From an uncultured Lachnospiraceae bacterium (GTDB lineage Bacteria; Bacillota; Clostridia; Lachnospirales; Lachnospiraceae), in NCBI GenBank assembly GCA_947178115.1, contig CAMWXF010000053.1, positions 1-8,865 of the forward strand: a DNA stretch of 8,865 bases, written 5' to 3'. Under the pieces are notes generated by a model. It saw nothing but the letters and a program-made list of their open reading frames with translations. It was not told where the DNA came from and did no database searches. Shown here in pieces: positions 1-6,018 of this stretch. Position 1 is the first letter of the stretch; every line of letters begins with the position of its first letter. The position numbers and the translations under genes were made by a program.

Positions 1-1
1 A

Positions 2-343
2 AAATATCTCGTATGCGGTGTTATGGGTGCCCTGTTTGTGCTCTTTATCGTGTTCGGAGCTGTGTCCATGCGTAATTCCAAGATTCTGTTTATCAAGGCG
101 AAATCAGAAGACTCCCTGTTATCGGAGATGACCAAGTGGTGTGAAGAACACCTGAGTGCGCAGCAGATTGATGACGGGGTGTTTATTGCGGAAGCAGGGG
201 AGAACATTCCGGATGAGCAGAAGTATTTCAGACGGACGGATAAGATGAAGTCGATTATTAATGATAAATTTATGAATCTCGATGAGGCGCTTTTGGAACA
301 TTTTGTGGACGAGTATTATCAGGAGTTGTTCGAGAATCAATGA
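2..343 (+). CDS. Hypothetical single-pass membrane protein, 5'-truncated by window edge
   Basis: I do not recognise this protein. The frame is open from base 2. An ATG at 23 exists, but no ribosome-binding site precedes it and the hydrophobic run begins before it, so the gene probably starts outside the window. The visible 113 residues start with one transmembrane segment (KYLVCGVMGALFVLFIVFG, about residues 1-19). A soluble, acidic, mostly helical tail of about 90 residues follows, with no cysteine pair, catalytic motif or repeat that I can name. The topology suggests a membrane-anchored cytoplasmic or surface domain. Its TGA overlaps the rlmH ATG as ATGA, so the two are probably translationally coupled. 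Function is unknown; that it is a real gene is well supported by the overlap and the continuous frame. Confidence 0.7.
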   Translation, partial: KYLVCGVMGALFVLFIVFGAVSMRNSKILFIKAKSEDSLLSEMTKWCEEHLSAQQIDDGVFIAEAGENIPDEQKYFRRTDKMKSIINDKFMNLDEALLEHFVDEYYQELFENQ

Positions 344-819
344 AGATAACTGTGATCACGGTCGGTAAGATCAAAGAAAAATTTTATCGTGATGCCATAG
401 CAGAGTACGAGAAACGGCTTAGTCGTTACTGTAAGCTGGAAATCATTCAGGTGGAAGATGAGAAGACTCCGGATGGGGCGGGAACTGCGTCGGAAGAAGC
501 GGTTAAGAAGAAAGAGGCGGCGCGTATCCTGCGATATATCAGGGAGGAAGCTCACGTTGTGACTCTGGAAATCCAAGGCAGGATGTATGATTCCGTAGGT
601 TTTGCAGGTGAGATAGAGAAGCTTGCGACGGGAGGAATCAGCCATATTCAGTTTATTATAGGCGGTTCTCTGGGACTGCATGAAGATGTGTGTAAGAGGG
701 CTGACCTTGCGGTCAGCTTTTCTAAAATGACTTTTCCCCATCAGTTGATGCGGGTCATTTTGTTAGAGCAGATTTATCGCGCTTACCGCATTATAAACGG
801 AGAGCCGTATCATAAATAA
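340..819 (+). CDS. rlmH: 23S rRNA (pseudouridine1915-N3)-methyltransferase RlmH
   Basis: RlmH methylates N3 of pseudouridine 1915 in helix 69 of 23S rRNA on assembled 70S ribosomes, using S-adenosylmethionine. The product has 159 residues, the usual family length, and belongs to the SPOUT (trefoil-knot) class. Visible family signatures are the N-terminal MKITVITVGKIKEKF, the SAM-binding knot motif FIIGGSLGL at residues 105-113, the conserved block SKMTFPHQLMRVILLEQIYR at 128-147, and the C-terminal NGEPYHK at 153-159 that forms part of the active site. The ATG overlaps the upstream stop by four bases, and an AGGAG lies 14 bases before it (321-325), rather far for a good site. A terminator-like hairpin lies inside the gene at 700-723 (listed separately). 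Identity is secure. Confidence 0.97.
   Translation: MKITVITVGKIKEKFYRDAIAEYEKRLSRYCKLEIIQVEDEKTPDGAGTASEEAVKKKEAARILRYIREEAHVVTLEIQGRMYDSVGFAGEIEKLATGGISHIQFIIGGSLGLHEDVCKRADLAVSFSKMTFPHQLMRVILLEQIYRAYRIINGEPYHK
699..723 (+). terminator. Terminator-like hairpin inside rlmH coding sequence
   Basis: A perfect 7-bp stem, GCTGACC (700-706) against GGTCAGC (711-717), closes a TTGC loop and is followed directly by TTTTCT (718-723). This is the layout of a Rho-independent terminator on the + strand, although the stem is short and the U tract is brief. It lies in the codons for the conserved residues RADLAVSFS of RlmH, so the amino acid sequence partly dictates it. It may attenuate read-through, or it may be chance. 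Confidence 0.25.
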
Positions 820-834
820 TGGGGGTCGTTTATT

Positions 835-2142
835 ATGAGAATGTATGATTTGATCATGAAGAAACGTAACGGAGACGTATTAAGCACCGAAGAAATAGAG
901 TATATGATCAAAGAATACACGGCGGATCATATACCGGACTATCAGATGTCCGCCATGATGATGGCAGTCTATTTTCAGGGAATGAGTGCCCAGGAGACAG
1001 TTGCGCTCACCATGGCAATGGCTCACAGCGGAGACATGATGAACTTAAGCGCTGTTGAAGGCGTTAAGGTGGATAAACATTCCACCGGCGGCGTGGGAGA
1101 TAAGACATCCATTGCGCTTACGCCGATGGTTGCCGCTTGTGGTGTTAAGATTGCTAAGATGAGCGGCAGAGGGCTGGGACATACCGGAGGTACTATTGAT
1201 AAGCTGGAGAGCTTTGCCGGATTTACTACGGGGATCACAGAAGCGCATTTCATCAGACAGGTCAATGAGATCGGTGTGTCCATCATGGGACAGACAGCGG
1301 ATATCGCGCCGGCAGATAAGAAATTATATGCTTTGCGGGATGTGACTGCCACGGTGGATAATATGTCATTGATTGCCAGCTCCATTATGAGCAAGAAGCT
1401 TGCTTCCGGCGCGGATGCCATAGTGTTGGATGTGAAGACAGGAAGCGGCGCTTTTATGAAAAAGGAGGAAGATTCCTTCGCACTGGCACGGGAGATGGTT
1501 ACGCTCGGCAATATGGCCGGCAGAAAGACCATCGCTGTTGTATCGGATATGGACCAGCCGCTTGGGCGGGCAGTGGGAAATGCGTTGGAAGTGGAGGAGG
1601 CCATCGCCACTTTGCGGGGAGAAGGACCGGAGGATTTTATGCGGTTATGCATGACGCTGGGAGCTTATATGTTGGTTGCAGGAGGTGCAGCCGACGACGA
1701 GGAGGAGGCAAGAGAGAAGTTAGAGCATGTGATTGCGGACGGAAGCGCTTTGAAGAAGCTGGCAGATTTTGTGCAGGCACAGGGCGGTGATTCTCGGGCG
1801 GTATATGATACATCACTCCTGCCGAAAGCAGCTGTGGTGGAAGAGATTATGACACCGCAGGAGGGGTATGTGAGTAAGATCGACTGTGATGAAATCGGCA
1901 TTTGTTCTCTGATTCTCGGCGGTGGGCGCGAGACGAAGGACAGTGAGATCGACTTATCGGTGGGATTAATCCTGCATAAGAAAGTCGGTGATCAGGTGAA
2001 AGCAGGTGAATCTTTAGCAACGATCTATGCCAACGACCCGGATAAGCTGGCGGCGGCACGAGAAAGGTTTTTAAAGGCGTATCATTTTACAAAACAGTCC
2101 GTACAGAGAACAGAGTTAATTAAGGGCATTGTGCGGGAATAA
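835..2142 (+). CDS. pdp: Pyrimidine-nucleoside phosphorylase
   Basis: This enzyme phosphorolyses uridine, thymidine and deoxyuridine to the free base and (deoxy)ribose-1-phosphate in cytoplasmic pyrimidine salvage. The product has 435 residues, the normal length of the family. In order it shows the alpha-domain start MRMYDLIMKKRNGDVLS, the phosphate-binding loop KHSTGGVGDKTS (81-92), GRGLGHTGGTIDKLE (111-125), ALRDVTATV (166-174), IASSIMSKK (180-188) and DVKTGSGAFM (199-208). Arg168, Ser183 and Lys187 fall at the positions known to bind the pyrimidine base. The N-terminus resembles Firmicute Pdp more than DeoA thymidine phosphorylase, so broad pyrimidine specificity is inferred. GGGGG at 821-825 serves as the ribosome-binding site for the ATG at 835; an ATG at 841 would be too far. 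It sits 15 bases after rlmH, so co-transcription is likely. No clear terminator follows it. Confidence 0.95.
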   Translation: MRMYDLIMKKRNGDVLSTEEIEYMIKEYTADHIPDYQMSAMMMAVYFQGMSAQETVALTMAMAHSGDMMNLSAVEGVKVDKHSTGGVGDKTSIALTPMVAACGVKIAKMSGRGLGHTGGTIDKLESFAGFTTGITEAHFIRQVNEIGVSIMGQTADIAPADKKLYALRDVTATVDNMSLIASSIMSKKLASGADAIVLDVKTGSGAFMKKEEDSFALAREMVTLGNMAGRKTIAVVSDMDQPLGRAVGNALEVEEAIATLRGEGPEDFMRLCMTLGAYMLVAGGAADDEEEAREKLEHVIADGSALKKLADFVQAQGGDSRAVYDTSLLPKAAVVEEIMTPQEGYVSKIDCDEIGICSLILGGGRETKDSEIDLSVGLILHKKVGDQVKAGESLATIYANDPDKLAAARERFLKAYHFTKQSVQRTELIKGIVRE

Positions 2143-2145
2143 AGA

Positions 2146-2164
2146 CATGAATCCAGTCATGAAT
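2146..2164. repeat. Short inverted/direct repeat overlapping the yqfC promoter
   Basis: CATGAATCCAGTCATG (2146-2161) contains an inverted pair CATGA/TCATG around a 6-base centre. The same bases also form a 7-bp direct repeat, CATGAAT at 2146-2152 and 2158-2164. The second copy overlaps the -35 of the proposed sigma-E promoter. It could be a small operator, but the arms are short and chance is plausible. It is too weak to be the pdp terminator. Confidence 0.2.
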
Positions 2165-2185
2165 TTCTTCTTCGGAACATATAGT
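2156..2185 (+). promoter_or_regulatory. Candidate sigma-E (mother-cell) promoter of yqfCD
   Basis: GTCATGAA (2156-2163) and CATATAGT (2178-2185) lie 14 bases apart. They resemble the Bacillus sigma-E consensus, roughly GTCATATT and CATACAnT; the -10 differs from it at one defined position. YqfC and YqfD are sigma-E-controlled sporulation genes in Bacillus, so the motif fits the gene. The predicted transcript start would fall at about 2191-2192, on the first possible yqfC ATG. Confidence 0.5.
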
Positions 2186-2190
2186 GAACT

Positions 2191-2490
2191 ATGAAGAGAA
2201 ATCATAAAAAAATGCCAATACAAGCTCTGTCAAATTCCAAAGAACTGATCGTGGAATCCTTACGTCTTCCGAAAGATACGATGTTGGGAGCGGCGATTGT
2301 GACGATCACGGGAAAACAGGAAGCTTTTATAGAGAATTATAAGGGGATTCTGGAGTATACCACGGAGTCTATCGTACTGCAAGGTAAGAATTGTAAGATA
2401 TGCTTTGAGGGACGGAGACTGTCAATTGATTATTATACCAATGAAGACATGAAAATAAGCGGCAGTATCGATGCTGTCCGATATGTTTGA
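2191..2490 (+). CDS. yqfC: Sporulation protein YqfC
   Basis: YqfC is a small protein of the YabP/YqfC family, made in the mother cell during endospore formation; its biochemical role is not established. As drawn from ATG 2191 it has 99 residues. The family core is visible: LRLPKDTMLGAAIVTITGKQ, then the typical ENYKGILEYTTESIVL and a C-terminal beta-rich segment ending SGSIDAVRYV. No membrane segment or catalytic motif is seen. The start is uncertain. Neither ATG 2191 nor the in-frame ATG 2212 has a strong ribosome-binding site, and the sigma-E promoter would begin the transcript at about 2191, which favours 2212 (92 residues, near the Bacillus length). It directly precedes yqfD, its invariable partner. 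Family assignment is strong; the exact start is not. Confidence 0.87.
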   Translation: MKRNHKKMPIQALSNSKELIVESLRLPKDTMLGAAIVTITGKQEAFIENYKGILEYTTESIVLQGKNCKICFEGRRLSIDYYTNEDMKISGSIDAVRYV

Positions 2491-2491
2491 T

Positions 2492-2503
2492 GGAGAGGGT
2501 AGG
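2492..2503 (+). promoter_or_regulatory. Ribosome-binding site that sets the yqfD start
   Basis: GGAGAGG (2492-2498) lies five bases before ATG 2504. It begins just after the yqfC stop codon (2488-2490). The earlier in-frame ATG at 2471 lies inside yqfC and lacks such a site, so 2504 is preferred. Confidence 0.75.
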
Positions 2504-3772
2504 ATGCTTCACTGGGTGCAATATATCAGAGGTTATGTAACGATCAAAGTGTGGGGGTACTCCACGGAAAGACTGCTCAATCTGTGTGGAAATCACAATA
2601 TTCTGGTGTGGGATATTGAGGATCACGGCGACTATGATACGATGAATATCAGCGTGCAGGGGTTTTTTGCATTAAAGCCGCTTCTTAAGAAGACCGGAAC
2701 GAAGGCATCCGTTCTGAAAAGGTACGGACTGCCTTTTTTTATGTCCAAAATGGGACGGCGTAAAATATTCGTTGTGGGTTTCCTATGCTGTATGCTCTTC
2801 TGGATGCTGACATCGGGCTATATTTGGAATATCAGATTCGAAGGCAACTATGTGCTGACAGACGATGTGCTGCTTGATTATCTGGAAGAGAAGGATGTCC
2901 GTGTCACCATGAAAAAAAGCCGGCTTCAGATTGAGGAGCTGGAGAAGTCACTGCGGGAAGACTATGATGTGATCACCTGGACATCTGTACAGGTAAAAGG
3001 CACTACGCTGCTGATCTATATCAAGGAAAATGAAATGCCAAACTATGACCAAATGAGTCAACCTGATAAAACAGGAAGCGAAGCCGGGACGGAAGGTCGA
3101 GATCTGATCGCCACGAAGTCCGGGACGATATCGTATATCATCACAAGGAGCGGTGTGCCGCAGGTAGCATTGGGCGATACGGTAGAAAAGGGGGATGTGC
3201 TGGTCAGCGGAGCCGTACCGGTATACAATGAGGACACTACGGTCAGAAAATATCAATATGTGGAGTCGGATGCCGATATCAAACTCCGTTATACGGAATC
3301 GGTTTCCGTTAAAAAGGACATTCTATATGAAGAGAAGATGTATTCCGGTAAACAGAAAACAATGTTCATGCTCGGAGTCAATGACAGGGAGCTCAATCTC
3401 AGACTGGGAAAGATCCCGTATGCGGAATATGATGTCAGCGGCGAGAAGAAACAGGTGAAACTGTTGGATCATCTCTATCTGCCCGTTTTTTACGGAAAAA
3501 AAACAGTTCAGGAATATGAAATGATACGCCAGAAGCACACGGAAGAAGAAATGAATTCGATGATGCAGGATGAGTGGTATAAAATTAAGGAAACTTTAAA
3601 CGAAAAAGGGGTACAAATTATCACAAAAAATGTTACAATAAAAAAGAATGATAAAAATTGGGTATTGAATGCCAATATGCAGTTGGAGGAATCAGCGGCG
3701 GAACTTGTGCCAACGAGCACGGAACCGATAGGTGTTGGGGAAGATTCTGTGCAGGAAGAGACGGCAGAGTAG
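2504..3772 (+). CDS. yqfD: Sporulation protein YqfD
   Basis: YqfD is a sigma-E-dependent membrane protein required for efficient sporulation in Bacillus and Clostridia; its molecular role is unsettled. From ATG 2504 the product has 422 residues. An earlier in-frame ATG at 2471 adds 11 residues that are not typical of the family. The N-terminal domain (about 1-86) starts MLHWVQYIRGYVTIKVWGYS, as in family members. One membrane segment follows (about 88-106, IFVVGFLCCMLFWML). Beyond it, residues 108-177 have the pattern of an FtsQ-like POTRA domain (RFEGNYVLTDD ... ITWTSVQVKGTTLLIYIKE). Residues 199-238 resemble a barrel-sandwich/lipoyl-like motif (VALGDTVEKGDVLVSG). The C-terminus is acidic and low-complexity. 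The POTRA and barrel-sandwich readings are mine, from sequence pattern only. It is co-transcribed with yqfC, 13 bases apart. Confidence 0.92.
   Translation: MLHWVQYIRGYVTIKVWGYSTERLLNLCGNHNILVWDIEDHGDYDTMNISVQGFFALKPLLKKTGTKASVLKRYGLPFFMSKMGRRKIFVVGFLCCMLFWMLTSGYIWNIRFEGNYVLTDDVLLDYLEEKDVRVTMKKSRLQIEELEKSLREDYDVITWTSVQVKGTTLLIYIKENEMPNYDQMSQPDKTGSEAGTEGRDLIATKSGTISYIITRSGVPQVALGDTVEKGDVLVSGAVPVYNEDTTVRKYQYVESDADIKLRYTESVSVKKDILYEEKMYSGKQKTMFMLGVNDRELNLRLGKIPYAEYDVSGEKKQVKLLDHLYLPVFYGKKTVQEYEMIRQKHTEEEMNSMMQDEWYKIKETLNEKGVQIITKNVTIKKNDKNWVLNANMQLEESAAELVPTSTEPIGVGEDSVQEETAE
3631..3639 (+). promoter_or_regulatory. Possible extended -10 promoter ahead of phoH
   Basis: TGTTACAAT (3631-3639) fits the extended -10 pattern TGnTATAAT with one mismatch. 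It sits in a locally A-rich patch at the 3' end of yqfD, about 180 bases before phoH. No convincing -35 lies 16-18 bases upstream. It would allow vegetative expression of phoH, the HD protein and ybeY independently of sigma-E. Confidence 0.22.
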
Positions 3773-3818
3773 GGATTTAGAGCAAACGGTAACGGATAGA
3801 GAGGCAGAAGACAGATAG

Positions 3819-4832
3819 ATGGGAGAATTTACAGTCAGTATAGATGCGTCCGTGGAGCATATGCGGAATTTATTCGGCGAGCGTGATGCCTATATCCGGA
3901 AAATAGAAGACGATCTGGATGTGGTCATTGTAGACAGGGACGGTGCCGTTAAGATAAGCGGTGACCGTGAAGCGGTCATGAAAGCTTCTCACGTGGTGAG
4001 AGAACTTCTTGCCCTGTCAGAGAGAGGTAATGTGTTGGAAGAACAGAATGTGAATTATGCCATTGAGATGGAAGGCGAGAGTGACAAGGATGTGCTGCTT
4101 GAGATAGACAGCGACTGTATCTGTCATACAATAAACGGCAAGCCGATTAAACCAAAGACTTTGGGACAGAAACAATATGTGGATGCCATCAGGGATCGCA
4201 TGATCGTGTTTGGTATCGGGCCTGCCGGAACCGGTAAGACATATCTGGCCATGGCGATGGCGGTTACGGCTTTTAAAAATAACGAGGTGAGCAGGATCAT
4301 TCTCACAAGACCGGCGATCGAGGCAGGGGAAAAGCTCGGCTTTCTGCCCGGAGATCTGCAGAGTAAAGTGGATCCGTATCTCAGACCGCTCTATGATGCT
4401 TTATATCAGATTATGGGAGCGGAGAGTTTCGCCAAGAATATGGAGAAAGGATTGATCGAAGTGGCGCCTCTTGCCTATATGAGAGGACGTACACTGGATA
4501 ACGCCTATATTATTCTGGATGAGGCACAGAATACGACGCCGGCACAGATGAAGATGTTTCTGACCCGTATCGGTTTCGGCTCTAAGGTGATCATAACGGG
4601 GGATGCTTCCCAGAAGGATCTGGCGCCGGATGTGAAATCGGGTCTGGACATTGCCATGAAGGTATTAGCTAAGATCGACGATATTGCCTTTTGCAGACTG
4701 ACAAGTAAGGATGTTGTACGGCATCCGCTGGTGCAGAAGATTGTCAGGGCATATGATGACTATGAATCTAAAGAGAAGAAGCGTACAGAACTAAAACAGA
4801 GAAACAGGAATTACGAACGTGGAAAAAAATAA
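3819..4832 (+). CDS. phoH: PhoH family ATPase (PhoL/YbeZ type)
   Basis: This is a cytoplasmic P-loop NTPase of the PhoH/PhoL family, which has the fold of an SF1-helicase core and is functionally tied to YbeY in RNA processing. The product has 337 residues, a usual length. The N-terminal part (1-100) is a KH-like RNA-binding region with SGDREAVMKASHVV. The ATPase part carries Walker A GPAGTGKT (134-141, Lys140 and Thr141 binding nucleotide phosphate), LTRPAIEAGEKLGFLPGDL (162-180), Walker B IILDEAQN (231-238, Asp234-Glu235), TGDASQKDL (260-268) and the family end motif RHPLVQKIV (301-309). The C-terminal tail is highly charged. All catalytic motifs look intact. The ribosome-binding site is weak: GAAG at 3807-3810 lies 8 bases before the ATG. 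It overlaps the next gene by 14 bases, and ybeY follows one gene later, the classic arrangement. Confidence 0.96.
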   Translation: MGEFTVSIDASVEHMRNLFGERDAYIRKIEDDLDVVIVDRDGAVKISGDREAVMKASHVVRELLALSERGNVLEEQNVNYAIEMEGESDKDVLLEIDSDCICHTINGKPIKPKTLGQKQYVDAIRDRMIVFGIGPAGTGKTYLAMAMAVTAFKNNEVSRIILTRPAIEAGEKLGFLPGDLQSKVDPYLRPLYDALYQIMGAESFAKNMEKGLIEVAPLAYMRGRTLDNAYIILDEAQNTTPAQMKMFLTRIGFGSKVIITGDASQKDLAPDVKSGLDIAMKVLAKIDDIAFCRLTSKDVVRHPLVQKIVRAYDDYESKEKKRTELKQRNRNYERGKK

Positions 4833-6018
4833 GAGACAGACTTTAAAGAGAATAGCGGTGTTTGGATTAATGTTTATACTGGCAGGCATGATTGCGCTGG
4901 CAGGAACGATACTGCATAAAGGCGAGATGGAAGAGATGCTGCGCAATACGGTTATGGTTATGACCGGTACCGGTATGGTAATATTTTCTTTTGCAATGGA
5001 GGAGATCAATCAGCGCTTCATATATCGCAATGAAGGAAAATACGGCAGGTTTTCCCTTATGTATCTGGGCGGTCTGCTGGCGGCGGTTTTCCTTCCCTAT
5101 TTGCCGGTGACAGGCTGGCCTTTTCTTGTGATCTTCGTGCTGCTCGGAGTCTTCAGCGATACTGCGACGGGTTTGATGGCGGGAAGTGTATGCCTTCTTC
5201 TGTCGGTTCATTTTGCCGGAGGGGATTTTGCGATTTTCTGGCTATATTTTATCAGCGGTGTGGCGGGATGTCTGGTTTTCAGTACTCTGGATGATGATTT
5301 TCGTGTTATGCTGCCGCTGTTTATATCGCTGGCTATATTAACGCTGTGTCTGACTGCCAACGAGATATTATTTACTCCGATGAAGCTGTCAGCGGCACAA
5401 TTTTTGATTCCGGTCATCAATCTGGGCGTGTGCTGTATTCTGCTGCTGATCAGTCTTAAGATGTTCAGCACTGCGGTGATTCACAGGAATCGGGAGAAGT
5501 ATATGGAAATCAACGATCCGGAATTTCCTCTTCTGGTACAGCTTAAGGAGATGTCCAAGGAAGAGTATTATCATGCGGTACACACGGCATATTTGAGCGA
5601 CCGTATTGCCAGGCGTCTGGAGCTGGACGATGCGGCGGCGAAGGCATGTGCATATTATCATAGGATCGGCAAGCTTAGGGGTGAGAATACGTGGGAGAAT
5701 GTGTCTTCGATCTGTAATGAGTATCATTTCCCTTCCAATACCAAGAAAATTTTAAAGGAGTACGTGGACGAATCGGAAAAAGTAGTGTCCAAGGAAACGA
5801 TTGTCGTATTGTTTGCAGACTGCATAGTATCTTCGATTCTGTATCTGTTTGAAAAAGATCCTATGGCACAGTTGGATTATGCGCAGTTAATTGAAACTGT
5901 GTTCCAGAAAAAATTGGAAACGGACGAGCTGTGGTGGAATGAAATATCATTGTCACAGATTCGAGAGATGAAGAAGATATTTATTGAGGAGAAATTATAT
6001 TATGACTTCTTACGTTGA
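4819..6018 (+). CDS. Membrane HD-fold protein in the PgpH (YqfF) slot, active-site residues degenerate
   Basis: Between phoH and ybeY most Firmicutes encode PgpH/YqfF, a 7TM-HD c-di-AMP phosphodiesterase of about 700 residues. This product has only 399. It starts at GTG 4819, with CAGGAA at 4805-4810 as ribosome-binding site, and overlaps phoH. About seven membrane segments fall at residues 11-32, 43-60, 80-97, 100-118, 135-155, 163-181 and 190-214. The long extracytoplasmic 7TMR-HDED domain is absent. The cytoplasmic part starts NDPEFPLLVQL, as in PgpH, and keeps His252, His281 and Asp334 (FADCIVSSI). But the HD dyad is His281-Arg282 (YYHRIGK), the HHGT motif reads VDES (316-319), and the stretch between is shortened. 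The C-terminal LSQIREMKKIF also matches PgpH. Homology is clear by pattern. Loss of phosphodiesterase activity is inferred; nucleotide sensing or scaffolding is possible. Confidence 0.85.
   Translation: MEKNKRQTLKRIAVFGLMFILAGMIALAGTILHKGEMEEMLRNTVMVMTGTGMVIFSFAMEEINQRFIYRNEGKYGRFSLMYLGGLLAAVFLPYLPVTGWPFLVIFVLLGVFSDTATGLMAGSVCLLLSVHFAGGDFAIFWLYFISGVAGCLVFSTLDDDFRVMLPLFISLAILTLCLTANEILFTPMKLSAAQFLIPVINLGVCCILLLISLKMFSTAVIHRNREKYMEINDPEFPLLVQLKEMSKEEYYHAVHTAYLSDRIARRLELDDAAAKACAYYHRIGKLRGENTWENVSSICNEYHFPSNTKKILKEYVDESEKVVSKETIVVLFADCIVSSILYLFEKDPMAQLDYAQLIETVFQKKLETDELWWNEISLSQIREMKKIFIEEKLYYDFLR
5987..5992 (+). promoter_or_regulatory. Ribosome-binding site that sets the ybeY start
   Basis: AGGAGA lies 9 bases before ATG 6002, inside the 3' end of the HD-protein gene. 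A longer frame could begin at TTG 5984, but that codon overlaps this site and would add six residues (TTG-RRNYI) not expected in YbeY, so 6002 is preferred. Confidence 0.75.

Noticed and set aside
1023..1652. Long antisense frame (209 codons) opposite pdp
   Set aside because: It mirrors the codon bias of pdp, has no family pattern and no ribosome-binding site, and lies wholly inside a well-identified gene. The other minus-strand frames are the same kind of shadow.
2146..2175. pdp terminator from the CATGA/TCATG inverted repeat and the following T-rich stretch
   Set aside because: The stem is only 5 bp and AT-rich, and the downstream run TTTCTTCTTC is interrupted and displaced, so it is not a credible intrinsic terminator.
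2181..2192. Small inverted repeat ATAGT-GA-ACTAT over the yqfC start
   Set aside because: Five-base arms in AT-rich DNA are expected by chance, and half the element is accounted for by the proposed -10 and the start codon.
2471..2503. yqfD start at ATG 2471
   Set aside because: It lies inside yqfC without a ribosome-binding site, whereas ATG 2504 has GGAGAGG at ideal spacing and yields the N-terminus expected for YqfD.
4963..4974. 12-bp perfect palindrome ACCGGTACCGGT
   Set aside because: It is a tandem ACCGGT encoding Thr-Gly-Thr-Gly inside a membrane helix of the HD protein. No promoter or second copy is nearby, so a coding coincidence is simplest.
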